DNA from: Confluentibacter sediminis
GTDB taxonomy: Bacteria > Bacteroidota > Bacteroidia > Flavobacteriales > Flavobacteriaceae
Direction of reading: 5' to 3'
DNA: 64,000 bases
Assembly (NCBI RefSeq): GCF_003258355.1
Contig: NZ_QKPO01000007.1
Span: 176,038-240,037 of the forward strand
Position numbers and translations under genes: made by a program. Below, one piece after another: positions 11,162 through 23,296 of this stretch (position 1 is its first letter; every line of letters starts with the position of its first letter). Below the pieces are notes generated by a model that was not told where the DNA came from, ran no database searches, and worked only from the letters and a program-made list of their open reading frames with translations.

Positions 11162-12292
11162 TTAATCTTTAAAAAGAAGTTGGGCAAAACCATACAAACT
11201 TTTTCTCCATGTTTGGAATTCGTGGGCCGTTCCTGGAGCTTCATAGTAAACGTTTTTAATACCCGCTTTATCCAATTCTTCATGGGTACTTCTACCCGAA
11301 CGCGCTCCTTCTTTAGATCCCATGCTTACATAGAATAATTTCACTTTTTTAGCAAATTCTTCAGGCTTTTTAAGCAAACCATTATAACCTGTTTCAATAC
11401 CCGGAAATCCAAATGGGGCACTGAAAATTCCAATGTTGCCGAATTTATCAAGATTTGATTGTGAAATTTGATAGGTTTGAGTGCCTCCTAACGATAAACC
11501 AGCAATGGCACGATGTGAACTATCACTAAGTGTACGGTAATGGCTATCAATATTTGGGATAAGATCTTTAATCATGATATCCTCAAAACTATCCCAGAAA
11601 TTTTTGTCTTGAGGTCGTTTTGGGCTACCGAATCCTTGGGCTATACCACCATCTTCCATAACAATAATCATAGGTTTGGCTTTGCCTTCAGCAATTAAAT
11701 TATCTAAAATAAAATTAGCACGTCCTTGATTACCCCAAGCTCTGCGGTCTTCACCCATACCATGTTGTAAATATAAAACAGGGTAACGTTCTTTGGTGTT
11801 TTTATCATATCCAGGTGGTGTGTAAACATATGCCAAACGCATGTTTCCAGTTGATTTTGCTAGATACCAATGAGACTCAATATTCCCATGAGGCACATCT
11901 TTAATATCATAAAAATCGACACCATCTTCTGGTATTTCAATACCACTTGCTATACGACTCATACCATAGAAGGTTTCACTGTTAGGGTCGTCAACATCGA
12001 CACCATTAATTTTTAAAGTATAATAATGAAAACCAGGGTCTAAAGGTTTTGTTACTCCTGTCCAAACACCTTTTTCATCTTTTGTTAATGCAAGGTTTCC
12101 CAAGCTGACAGAGATACTATCAGCGGCAGGAGCATTAATTCTAAAGTATGCTTTGCGCTCTGAGTCTATACGTGGATATTGAGCACCAATCACATTTGTT
12201 GATGCGGGTTTTGTGCCTTCAGGAAATGTGTTTTCTTGAGCATAAGAACTTATAACTCCTAAAAAAGTTATGATTAAAAATACGTTTTTCAT
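11162..12292 (-). CDS. CE1-type esterase 4 of 5
   Basis: A 376-residue secreted protein: signal peptide (cleavage near SYAQ), CBM48/E-set-like domain (VSLGNLALTKDEKGVWTG), PF00756 domain. Nucleophile Ser in GLSLGG near residue 264, His in TAHEF, likely acid Glu in MGSKE. Shares GLSLGG with esterase 5, where esterases 1-3 have GLSMG, so two sub-groups exist in the array. Predicted xylan side-chain esterase. The gene follows esterase 5 by 19 bases. Confidence 0.9.
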   Translation of the reverse strand: MKNVFLIITFLGVISSYAQENTFPEGTKPASTNVIGAQYPRIDSERKAYFRINAPAADSISVSLGNLALTKDEKGVWTGVTKPLDPGFHYYTLKINGVDVDDPNSETFYGMSRIASGIEIPEDGVDFYDIKDVPHGNIESHWYLAKSTGNMRLAYVYTPPGYDKNTKERYPVLYLQHGMGEDRRAWGNQGRANFILDNLIAEGKAKPMIIVMEDGGIAQGFGSPKRPQDKNFWDSFEDIMIKDLIPNIDSHYRTLSDSSHRAIAGLSLGGTQTYQISQSNLDKFGNIGIFSAPFGFPGIETGYNGLLKKPEEFAKKVKLFYVSMGSKEGARSGRSTHEELDKAGIKNVYYEAPGTAHEFQTWRKSLYGFAQLLFKD

Positions 12293-12311
12293 TTTTAAGT
12301 TTAGTTTTATA

Positions 12312-14737
<2,426 letters not shown>

Positions 14738-14748
14738 CTTCTTAGTTT

Positions 14749-15669
14749 TTAATTCGTCCAGTTATTTCGTTTCAACCATGAAAACAAAGGATCCATCCAT
14801 CCTTGATGCCTAAAAATAAAGCCGTGTCCACCTTTTGGATAAATATGCATTTCTGCATCAACTTTTTTGTGTCTCAGGTGTTCAAAATATTCAATAGTGT
14901 TATCTACATCAACTGTGGTATCATCTGCGGTATGTGTTAGGTAAGCAGGAGGTGTGTTTTTATTTATTTGTAATTCATTTGAAAAAAGTTCAATATCTTC
15001 TTTACTTGGGTTTTTACCTAATAAAGCATCTCGAGAACCTCCATGTGTTAAGCTATCGGTCATACTAATTACGGGATATACCAAAATTTGAAAGTCGGGA
15101 CGTAAACTAGTATTATTTGAATTTTCAATGTATGATTTTTCAAAATGAGTCGCAGCAGTAGATGCTAAATGGCCTCCAGCTGAAAAACCCATAATGCCTA
15201 TCTTATTTTTATCTAATGCCCATTTTTCAGCATTTTCTCTAACTAATTTTATAGCTTGTTGAGCATCTTGTAGGGGACCAATTTTTTTATTAATCATGAT
15301 GTTGTCGTCAGGCAAGCGATATTTCAATACAAAGGCAGCAATGCCTTTTTCCGCAAGAGCTTTCGCATTGACAACACCTTCGCCTTGATAAACTACAACA
15401 CTATAACCACCACCTGGCACAAGAATAATGGCAGTGCCTGTTGCTTTTTCTGGATTTGGTTTGAAATATTCTAGTGTGGGATGGGTAACATTTCTATACA
15501 TGCCCTCTCCAGATTCTTTTATATCTGAAGGTTTTGAGTTTGGTATAGTTGAAGGATATAGATTGATGATTTCTTGAGCATGAATCAATTTACATGTAAA
15601 TAAAAATAAAACAGTAAATATAAAAACAACCGATTGCTTGCTGATGGAAATGTTAGCCGATTTTTGCAT
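14749..15669 (-). CDS. Secreted alpha/beta hydrolase, acetyl-xylan-esterase-like
   Basis: A 306-residue protein with an N-terminal signal (SVVFIFTVLFLFTCKLIHAQ). Seen: oxyanion-hole HGG-like motif PGGGYS near residue 86, nucleophile Ser in GFSAGGH near residue 163, Asp in TADDTTVD near 248, His in KGGHGF near 282. These fit the esterase/lipase group that includes acetylesterases of xylan PULs. It sits 11 bases upstream of GH8. AACTAAA occurs twice just before its start. A deacetylase for xylo-oligosaccharides is the best guess; another small ester substrate is possible. Confidence 0.8.
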   Translation of the reverse strand: MQKSANISISKQSVVFIFTVLFLFTCKLIHAQEIINLYPSTIPNSKPSDIKESGEGMYRNVTHPTLEYFKPNPEKATGTAIILVPGGGYSVVVYQGEGVVNAKALAEKGIAAFVLKYRLPDDNIMINKKIGPLQDAQQAIKLVRENAEKWALDKNKIGIMGFSAGGHLASTAATHFEKSYIENSNNTSLRPDFQILVYPVISMTDSLTHGGSRDALLGKNPSKEDIELFSNELQINKNTPPAYLTHTADDTTVDVDNTIEYFEHLRHKKVDAEMHIYPKGGHGFIFRHQGWMDPLFSWLKRNNWTN

Positions 15670-15725
15670 GGTGGTATTTTTAGTTTAGTTGGTTTTTTAG
15701 GTGGTAGTTTTTAAATGTTTTAATT

Positions 15726-16580
15726 CTAGTCTGTGGTAATGTTATTGTAACCTAATAAAGATAACATCTTTGCAGCATACCTCTTCCCAAACATTCTATA
15801 ACCTTCCGCATTAAAATGAAGATTATCAGGGCCATCGGGACAACCAGCAGAAGAAATAACGAAGGAGTTAGGAATAGTTTCTGGTAATGTTGCTATAATT
15901 TTATTCATGCTAGCACAAACACCACCTTGGTCTTCATTAACAACTTCACCAGCTAATAAGGGAACGTCTTTTGGATTAAGATTTAAATCTTTAATTAAAT
16001 TATCATATACGATTTTCACTTTTTTGGTCCAAAGTGTATCATTGGTATTTGATTCTCCTTGGTGCAAAAGAATGCCTTTAATAACACCATCTTTTTGCGC
16101 TATTTTAGCCATTTCAACAAGTCGTCCATAAGGATCGCCATCATATTCATTTACCATATTGGTCATCCATCCTGGTACATCAGTCAAGTATTCTTTATAC
16201 TTGTCTTTATCAAATAATTCAATTTTACAACCTCCTATGGATACATTGATAACACCAACTTTAACATTTTCCGGAAGATTTTCAATCATAGTTCTGCCAA
16301 AATAATCAGTAGGGGTAAGGCCTGTTCTGCAACGACATAAAGGAGGAACTGCTGTGTACCATTTCCCTTTTTCTCGATTTAGATTAGGACAGTCAACAGC
16401 CTCTAGAACCTGAAAACGCTCATTGATGTTTACAGTGTCTTGGGGTTGAATACGTGCATTTCCTTCCATATTAGATTGTCCGAAACTTAAATAGATCTGG
16501 AAATTTGTGTCTTGGGAATACATGGTGCTAACTGATGCTAGCAAAAACGTAAATATGAATGATTTTAGATTTTTTTTCAT
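15726..16580 (-). CDS. SGNH-fold acetylesterase, CE6-like (sialate O-acetylesterase domain)
   Basis: A 284-residue secreted protein (signal near SVSTMYSQ). The SGNH blocks are visible: FGQSNMEGN (nucleophile Ser near residue 32), NVSIGGCKIE (oxyanion Gly), HQGESNTND near residue 172, and the C-terminal HFNAEGYRMFG (His near 255). CE6 members deacetylate xylan. It follows GH67 in the same transcript, which fits acetylated glucuronoxylan. Confidence 0.85.
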   Translation of the reverse strand: MKKNLKSFIFTFLLASVSTMYSQDTNFQIYLSFGQSNMEGNARIQPQDTVNINERFQVLEAVDCPNLNREKGKWYTAVPPLCRCRTGLTPTDYFGRTMIENLPENVKVGVINVSIGGCKIELFDKDKYKEYLTDVPGWMTNMVNEYDGDPYGRLVEMAKIAQKDGVIKGILLHQGESNTNDTLWTKKVKIVYDNLIKDLNLNPKDVPLLAGEVVNEDQGGVCASMNKIIATLPETIPNSFVISSAGCPDGPDNLHFNAEGYRMFGKRYAAKMLSLLGYNNITTD

Positions 16581-16615
16581 TTTAAAATAATGTTTTACAG
16601 ACTTGCTTAGTATTG

Positions 16616-18706
16616 TTATTTATAGTTTAAAGGTCTTTTCATGGTGCTGATTTTTAAATCTTCCAAATCATGTATAGGACGTTCAATATCATATGGTATG
16701 GGCATCTTACTGAATTCTTGGAAATACAATAAACAGCCATCTTTCCATACTTGGGCATTTCTGCTTTGGTCACGAAGCTTGCTTTGAACTTCATAAAACC
16801 GTTCGCTATCTACATAAGGCTTTGTCTTATCCCATATTTTTTGAAATTCTCTAACTTTTTGTAATCCAGCATCATAATGATAACACAGATTATCCCAAAG
16901 TGTTTTGCCATTTTTCATTTTATAATCCCATGATACATGATGAAACCAAAGTAGTAGATTTTCTGGACAAGTTTCTATATTATTGAATTCTGAACGAAGT
17001 GGTTCTTCATATTGGCTAACGGCGTTGCTCCCAGTTTCAGTTCTATCAAAACCAATTCCTAAACTATCAGCTTTGTGATAATAAGGAGGTGTCCAGTCCT
17101 TTCTTACCCTAGCTGGAGCATACCAAGGCCCTGGGCCATAATGCTCATTTGCTGAGAAAATATGATGTAAACCAAGTGGCATCATATAATCTACAACGGC
17201 TTCTCGGCTATCAAGCATCATATGTTTTACTGGTTTAAGAAAATGATTGCTCCAATCTTGTTTTGAAAAATCGATTTTTACTTGACTATTTTCAACATCA
17301 AAAGGAGAGAAAGTTAATGTAATCCATTCCTCGGTAATTTGATCATTTGTTAATTCATGATTCCATGCCAAACGACCAAACGCATACCAGTTAGATTGTG
17401 CAAAGGTATGCCCCGTCCAATTAGTGTCTAGACCTATATTTGAAACGCCTGCGATAGCAGATATTTTTTGATTATAAAGACTACCATCTGTAGATTTTGC
17501 AACCGTGCTGCCTGGTCCTTTTTGATATGTATCACTTTCTAAAAACTCTTTCCACATGGTACCTAAGTAAGCTAAATGCGTGGAGTGTCCCAAATATTCT
17601 TGAGTAATTTGTAGTTCGGGCATGATGATTGTTTTTTTAAGTGCTCCAAAAAGCGAGCTAAATGGTTCTCTAGGTTGAAAATCAACAGGACCATTTTTAA
17701 CTTGAATGATCACATTATCACGAAATTGACCATCAAGAGGAACAAACTCTGTATATGCTTGTTTTGCTCTATCTACATCATTGGAACTATAAACAAATGC
17801 TCGCCACATTACAATACCTCCATAAGGTTTAAAAGCGTCTGCCAACATATTGGCACCATCGGCATGTGTACGACCATAATCTTGTGGCCCTGGTTGCCCT
17901 TCGCTACTAGCTTTTACCAAAAAACCACCAAAGTCTGGAATTAATTTATAGATTTCTTTTATTTTATTGTTCCACCATGTAATGACTTCTGTATCCAATG
18001 GGTCTGAGGTTTTTAAACCACCAATTAAAGAAGGTGAAGAAAATTTAATGGATATATAGGTTTTAACACCATATGGACGTAACACTTCAGTAATAGCTTT
18101 CACTTTTTCTAAGTACCCAGCAGTTAGCATCATGGGAGATGCATTTACATTATTAAGAACAGCACCATTAATACCAATTGAAGCGTTTATTCTGGCATAT
18201 TCTTTCCATAATTTTATGTCACCATCTGTGACAGCTAAAGAATCTTTACCATAATGCCAGAATATGGATTTTCCAGCATAACCACGTTCTATACTTCCAT
18301 TTGGGTTGTCCCAATGGTTTAGAATTCGTCTGTCGTAAGAAGGATTAATTATTTCTTCTTTAATGGAAACACCTGTTTGTTGTCTTCTTAAAAGTTCATA
18401 AACACCATATAAAAGTCCTAAATCTGTATTGGCTTGGATGCTATTTTCACTGATTTTAAAACCATCAGATTTTAGAGATTTATTGCGTTTAATCCTTAAA
18501 GTGACCGTCGCACCTTCGGTTCCTTGCCAACTTTGTATAAGTTCATTTTTAGCAATAGAAATGGTAGGTGATTGTTTTGAGGTTATGACATTAACTGTTT
18601 TTGCTTTTTTTGGACGAAGCCATGCATCATGGCCGTTTTCTGAATGACCAACAAAAGATAAAACTATGATTGTAAATAAAGAGATAATTTGTTTTGAGAA
18701 ATTCAT
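16616..18706 (-). CDS. GH67 alpha-glucuronidase
   Basis: A 696-residue secreted enzyme that removes (4-O-methyl)-glucuronic acid from the terminal non-reducing xylose of xylo-oligosaccharides. N-terminal signal (IISLFTIIVLSFVGHS). Family hallmarks: NHWDNPNGSIERGYAGKSIF, a conserved Glu in SSEGQPGP near residue 266 (general acid in the family), VDFQPREP near 341 and QITQEYLGHS near 366 (the family's catalytic Asp and Glu). All three catalytic positions appear intact. First gene of the second PUL transcript, with a 407-base region upstream. GH115, which works inside the chain, is not present in the window. Confidence 0.95.
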   Translation of the reverse strand: MNFSKQIISLFTIIVLSFVGHSENGHDAWLRPKKAKTVNVITSKQSPTISIAKNELIQSWQGTEGATVTLRIKRNKSLKSDGFKISENSIQANTDLGLLYGVYELLRRQQTGVSIKEEIINPSYDRRILNHWDNPNGSIERGYAGKSIFWHYGKDSLAVTDGDIKLWKEYARINASIGINGAVLNNVNASPMMLTAGYLEKVKAITEVLRPYGVKTYISIKFSSPSLIGGLKTSDPLDTEVITWWNNKIKEIYKLIPDFGGFLVKASSEGQPGPQDYGRTHADGANMLADAFKPYGGIVMWRAFVYSSNDVDRAKQAYTEFVPLDGQFRDNVIIQVKNGPVDFQPREPFSSLFGALKKTIIMPELQITQEYLGHSTHLAYLGTMWKEFLESDTYQKGPGSTVAKSTDGSLYNQKISAIAGVSNIGLDTNWTGHTFAQSNWYAFGRLAWNHELTNDQITEEWITLTFSPFDVENSQVKIDFSKQDWSNHFLKPVKHMMLDSREAVVDYMMPLGLHHIFSANEHYGPGPWYAPARVRKDWTPPYYHKADSLGIGFDRTETGSNAVSQYEEPLRSEFNNIETCPENLLLWFHHVSWDYKMKNGKTLWDNLCYHYDAGLQKVREFQKIWDKTKPYVDSERFYEVQSKLRDQSRNAQVWKDGCLLYFQEFSKMPIPYDIERPIHDLEDLKISTMKRPLNYK

Positions 18707-19091
18707 TTAAAATTTTTAATTAATTATCGTTTGAATTCAATTCTAATAGCAAATCCAAAAATATTTAGTAGGTAGCTAAGACATGGTATATATTAGACTG
18801 TTAATTTTAATAAAAGTCAATTTTAATTCTTGAATTTTAACAAATTAATTATTTATTGTAGGTATTTAAACTTACCAAGTTAATTGGATGAGCGAGACAC
18901 TTTGTCTTGGTAAATCAAATTTTAAGTATGTTTTATAGCTTAACCTATCAATAATTTTGCTATGTATGTTTTATGATACCATTACGTTTTTTGTAATCAA
19001 AAAGAGATCACAAAGGTTTATCACCCTACAATTTTATATAAGCTTAGAATCATATTTATAGGCTTTTTATGAGTAATTGCATATTGAAAAA
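18707..19091 (-). promoter_or_regulatory. Probable promoter region of the GH67-esterase operon
   Basis: A gene-free gap of about 385 bases upstream of GH67, bounded by the terminator of the preceding unit, so a separate promoter for the downstream operon must lie here. I could not find a match to TTG-N19-TAnnTTTG on the - strand, so the start site is undefined. The promoter may be activator-dependent with a weak core. Confidence 0.5.
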
Positions 19092-19123
19092 AAAGTTGTA
19101 AGAATCAAAATTCTTACAACTTT
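19092..19123 (-). terminator. Terminator overlapping the GH31 stop codon
   Basis: A perfect 14-base-pair stem (19092-19105 with 19110-19123), 4-base loop, followed on the - strand by a run of T. The 5' arm contains the last codons and the stop of the GH31 gene, so translation to the stop could interfere with folding. It ends the long upstream PUL transcript. Confidence 0.9.
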
Positions 19124-21495
19124 ACTTCTAACCTTTCACCGTTGTAATCAATAGTTTTAGATAAGGGTTCATTGTGTGAATTTATAAAAACAATATTAAA
19201 AGATCGGTTTTTCAACATACCATCAAAAGTGCCTTCTCTTTTATTTATTGTAAGTTTTTTATTGGAATCATCCCATTCAAAACTGATTAGAGAAAATGCT
19301 CCTTTTTCGTAATTATAATTGTCTTTTTCATCCTCATATAAACTGAATTCACCATTGGCTCCAGTGTAAACTCGTATTTCTAGATTTGACCAATCTTTTT
19401 CTTCAGCAAATTGGACTTTAGGACCAAAAGGGATGATACTACCAGCTTTAACATATAGCGGCATCATATCAATAGGTGTTTCTTTACTAATGGTTTTACC
19501 GCCTACCAATTTTTCGTTAGTCCAGAAATCATACCATGTAGTATTTGCAGGTAAATAAATTTCAGTCGATTTCGTTGTGCTAAAATCTTGAACTTTGTTA
19601 TGTTCATTAACATCTTTTGTATACATAGGGTCTGTCACAGGAGCTACTAATATGGATTTTCCAAACATATACTCATTATTAATATCATGCGTGTTCTTAT
19701 CTTCAGCAAAATCCATTACTAAAGCCCGAGTTATAGTGGACTGATTCGCCGTTACATCATATGAAGTCGCATAGATATATGGTAATAGGCTATAGCGTAA
19801 GTTGATAAACTTATCGATAGCATCATAAATAGGTTCCCCCTTTTTTCCAAATTGATATATTTCACGTGGGGCATCGGCTCCATGTGAACGCATCATAGTA
19901 CTAAAGGCTCCAAACTGAACCCAGCGCGCATAAAGCTCCTTGTAATTTGGGTCGTCCAGTTTTTTTGGAAATTTTGATAGGAAGAAGCCTCCAATATCTG
20001 TGTTCCAATAAGGTATCCCAGTCATTGAAAAATTGAGACCCGCTGGAATTTGATTTTTAAGAGCTTCCCAAGAAGACGTAACATCTCCAGTCCATGTATT
20101 GGATCCATATCTCTGTTGTCCTGCAAAAGCTGAACGTGTTAGGATGAAAACACGTTTATCAGATGTTTCTTTGCGTTGATGATCGTAAACACCACCAACG
20201 GTCATTAAAGGAAAGGCATTACGTACTTTCCTGAAAGAACCAAGGTAGGTTTTATTGTCTAAATCTTCAGGTTTGGCATTCATATGGTCAGGTTCTGTGG
20301 AGTCCATCCACCAGCCATCAATGCCTAAAGAAAATAGACCTTTTTTAAGATATTTCCAATAAATATCTCTTGCCTCAGGATTATAAGGGTCGTAAACCAC
20401 AACGCCAGATGGATAATTCATATCTGGAGGCCAAACATCTTTGCCCGATAAGGGCCACGTGCCAAAATCCATCAACATACCCTTATCTTTTAATTCTTTA
20501 TATTCATTAGTTTCAGGACCAAAAGAAGACCAAATGGAAATAATCATATGGGCATTTAAATTATGAACATCATTGACGAATTTTTGTGGATTTGGGAAAT
20601 TCGGGTTTAAAAATTCCATAGCATTCCAATGGTAATTATCGCCCCAATATTGCCAATCTTGAATAATACCATCAAGAGGCACACCCAATTCACGATATTT
20701 TTCTACAACACCAACAGTTTCATCTTGACTTTTGTAACGTTCCTTACTTTGCCAGAAACCAAATGTCCATAAAGGAAACATAGGTGCCTGACCCGTAAGA
20801 TTTCTCATTTCAGCAATAACGCCATCTGCATTACCACCAAGCATGAAATAATAATCAATGCATTTGCCAACTTCAGAACTAAATTGAGTCCCATTCTCAT
20901 CATCTTTAAACGTAGTGGGTGAGTAATTATCCCAAAAAAGACCATACCCTTTTACCGATTGGAAAAAGGGTACGTAGTCTTGAGTATTGCCTTGAACCAT
21001 GAAGACTTCTTGGTTTCTTTGAGACATTTTACCTTGTTGAAGAATACCTAAGCCATAAATGGCTTCATCTGGCTCTAATTTGAATGATTGAGTCACTTTA
21101 AAAGTGTTCTCTCCTGCATCACTGGTAGGAGTAAAGTCGTAACTAGGTGCTTCAGTAAATAGTAAATCACCATTTAAATCAGAATATGAAATTTCACCCG
21201 ATTTTCTGTTTAATCTTACTTTTAAGCTATTACTACTTATAGTGAAAAAATTGTCATCTTCAGAAATATTTAAATCTAACTTTTCTGGAGATTTAATAAC
21301 CGAAAGACTTTTTTTATCAATGACTGAATCTTGTGGGTATTTTAAAACTCTAATAATTTTAGGGGAAAAAAATTGAATGTCTACAGTAGTAGAATCAATA
21401 ATTGTTTTTAACCCTAAGTCTGTTTTGTCATAAGCTTTTGTACCACAGCTAACTATAAATAATGACAGTAAACCTATCCAATAAATGCATTTCAT
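19114..21495 (-). CDS. GH31 alpha-xylosidase-like lipoprotein
   Basis: A 793-residue retaining alpha-glycosidase of family 31. A lipobox (LFIVSCG, Cys near residue 17) makes it the only enzyme of this PUL clearly predicted to be a lipoprotein. Seen: N-terminal beta-sandwich, catalytic barrel with nucleophile Asp in WWMDSTEPD near residue 398 and acid/base Asp in TWTGDVTSS near 471, then C-terminal beta-domains (DUF5110-like, YTGANGEFSLYEDEKDNYNYE). GIIQDWQYWGD and the overall pattern match alpha-xylosidases. In an arabinoxylan context it could remove alpha-xylose side units. Last gene of the long operon; its stop codon lies in the terminator stem. Confidence 0.9.
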   Translation of the reverse strand: MKCIYWIGLLSLFIVSCGTKAYDKTDLGLKTIIDSTTVDIQFFSPKIIRVLKYPQDSVIDKKSLSVIKSPEKLDLNISEDDNFFTISSNSLKVRLNRKSGEISYSDLNGDLLFTEAPSYDFTPTSDAGENTFKVTQSFKLEPDEAIYGLGILQQGKMSQRNQEVFMVQGNTQDYVPFFQSVKGYGLFWDNYSPTTFKDDENGTQFSSEVGKCIDYYFMLGGNADGVIAEMRNLTGQAPMFPLWTFGFWQSKERYKSQDETVGVVEKYRELGVPLDGIIQDWQYWGDNYHWNAMEFLNPNFPNPQKFVNDVHNLNAHMIISIWSSFGPETNEYKELKDKGMLMDFGTWPLSGKDVWPPDMNYPSGVVVYDPYNPEARDIYWKYLKKGLFSLGIDGWWMDSTEPDHMNAKPEDLDNKTYLGSFRKVRNAFPLMTVGGVYDHQRKETSDKRVFILTRSAFAGQQRYGSNTWTGDVTSSWEALKNQIPAGLNFSMTGIPYWNTDIGGFFLSKFPKKLDDPNYKELYARWVQFGAFSTMMRSHGADAPREIYQFGKKGEPIYDAIDKFINLRYSLLPYIYATSYDVTANQSTITRALVMDFAEDKNTHDINNEYMFGKSILVAPVTDPMYTKDVNEHNKVQDFSTTKSTEIYLPANTTWYDFWTNEKLVGGKTISKETPIDMMPLYVKAGSIIPFGPKVQFAEEKDWSNLEIRVYTGANGEFSLYEDEKDNYNYEKGAFSLISFEWDDSNKKLTINKREGTFDGMLKNRSFNIVFINSHNEPLSKTIDYNGERLEVKL

Positions 21496-21525
21496 ATTTA
21501 TTCAGTTTAATTATTTTTTACATTT

Positions 21526-23265
21526 CTATTCTGGTACAGCATCGTTTGATGAAGTAACATAAAGACCTAATAAAGCGCCTGTAAAACCTCCAGCAACATC
21601 TGTTGAAAGAATATCACCAGAAACAGTACCTCCTACATTTACAAAATCGATTCCATTTGTTGAGTAACTAAACTCATACTTATCTCCATTCGCTTTTACT
21701 TGAAGTTTTATAGGATTTTTTAAATCAATTTTAGTACTGCCAATAATAGTAGATTCTGTATCACGACTTCTAGGTTTTCTATTGTTCTTTTGTAGCAATA
21801 AGAAATAATCACTGCCTTTTTTTGTTACACCAAAAGCATAGTTTGAATTTTCGTTTTGATAAGCTACAATACCAGCTAAATCTTTTTCTGATTTTGGTTT
21901 ATATTCTAAAGTTGTAGTAAATGAAAAACTATTATGTTGTTGTCTAAGAAATAGAGTAGAAGTAGGTTTCAACTCTTTGATGTTAGTATCAAACGGATTG
22001 ATTTGTAAGCCTTTTTTTGTTGTTGAAATGAAGGCTTCACGTGGCCCTCTTAAACCAATCCAACGATAATCTAGTTTGTCGGAAGTAAAGTTATCTGTAA
22101 TTGTAAAGTTGCCATTAGGTACGAATCCGTCTTGTCCTGTTTTGTTTTCAACACCCTTAGGCATTTTAAGTTTGGGTTCTATTGGAATTAATCCATTTTC
22201 AAAAACAGGAAATTCTCCAGACCAATCTACTGGTAATATAAAAGTTTCACGACCTGTGTTTACTCTGTTTTCTTCATTAGGTCGAACCGCTAAAAAGACA
22301 CCATAATATTTGTCGTTCGGTCCTTTAACTAAATCGGCATGTCCAGCCCAATCCACTTTGTTTTTTCTGTCTCTAGGAAAAAATCTTTGTGTTAAAATAG
22401 GGTTGCTTGGTGCTGGAATAAAAGGACCTTTAGGGCTATCACTTTTGAAAATAACTTCCGTATGATTACCACCAGTGCCACCTTCGGCACACATTAAATA
22501 ATAGCTGCCATCTTTTTTATAAAGATGAGGTGCTTCTATCCAAATTGGTTTTTTTGAAAGATCAACACCACCATCAACAATAATTTTATCTGTTCCAGGA
22601 ATCACCTTGTCATTTTCAAGATCATATTCCCAAACTTTAATGACGCGATGCCCATTGTATAGCTCTTTTCCTTGATCAGGGGCATCGTTATGCACAATGT
22701 AGCCTTTGCCATCATCATCAAAGAAAATAGAGGGATCTATACCGCCAAAACCGAGTTTAATTGGGCTTCCCCAGCCTTTCATAGGGTCTTTTGTTTTTAC
22801 AATAATATTTCCAAGACCACCTGAAAATGCTGTTACAATCATGTAGAAGGTATCGTTATGAGGATTGTAAGTAATGCCAGGAGCATAAACACCTTGGCTA
22901 ATGCCAGTATCGTGAGGATTGAATTCATCAACATTATTTAATATTCCTCCTAAGTCTGTCCAGTTAACTAAATCTTTTGAGTGGAAAATTGGCACACCCG
23001 GAAACATAGCAAATGAAGAACAAACCATGTAATAGTCATCACCTTTTCTAGTAATGGCAGGGTCTGGATAGCAACCTTGTAAAATAGGGTTGTAAAACTC
23101 ATCTGGTTTTAATGGATTGTCTATGTACACTTTATCAGTTCCTTCATAAACAGCATTTGAAAAAATGGCTGGATTTTTTGATGTCTTTTTTGTTTGACTA
23201 TTTACTCCAGTAAAGGATAATAACCCCATAAATGAAGATAATAGTATTAGTTGCGTTTTTTTCAT
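21526..23265 (-). CDS. GH43 beta-xylosidase/alpha-L-arabinofuranosidase with C-terminal beta-sandwich domain
   Basis: A 579-residue secreted protein (signal near SFTGVNSQ). Five-bladed propeller with catalytic base Asp in CYPDPAI near residue 66, pKa-setting Asp in GGIDPSIF, and acid Glu in IWIEAPHLY. The C-terminal ~200 residues (from about FTITDNFTSDKLDYRWIGLRGP) form a concanavalin-like domain as in GH43 beta-xylosidases, which helps shape the active site. All three catalytic residues are present. Subfamily not resolved by eye. Lies 30 bases upstream of GH31. Confidence 0.9.
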   Translation of the reverse strand: MKKTQLILLSSFMGLLSFTGVNSQTKKTSKNPAIFSNAVYEGTDKVYIDNPLKPDEFYNPILQGCYPDPAITRKGDDYYMVCSSFAMFPGVPIFHSKDLVNWTDLGGILNNVDEFNPHDTGISQGVYAPGITYNPHNDTFYMIVTAFSGGLGNIIVKTKDPMKGWGSPIKLGFGGIDPSIFFDDDGKGYIVHNDAPDQGKELYNGHRVIKVWEYDLENDKVIPGTDKIIVDGGVDLSKKPIWIEAPHLYKKDGSYYLMCAEGGTGGNHTEVIFKSDSPKGPFIPAPSNPILTQRFFPRDRKNKVDWAGHADLVKGPNDKYYGVFLAVRPNEENRVNTGRETFILPVDWSGEFPVFENGLIPIEPKLKMPKGVENKTGQDGFVPNGNFTITDNFTSDKLDYRWIGLRGPREAFISTTKKGLQINPFDTNIKELKPTSTLFLRQQHNSFSFTTTLEYKPKSEKDLAGIVAYQNENSNYAFGVTKKGSDYFLLLQKNNRKPRSRDTESTIIGSTKIDLKNPIKLQVKANGDKYEFSYSTNGIDFVNVGGTVSGDILSTDVAGGFTGALLGLYVTSSNDAVPE

Positions 23266-23296
23266 TGTTTAATATATTAGTAATTGTTTTATAATT

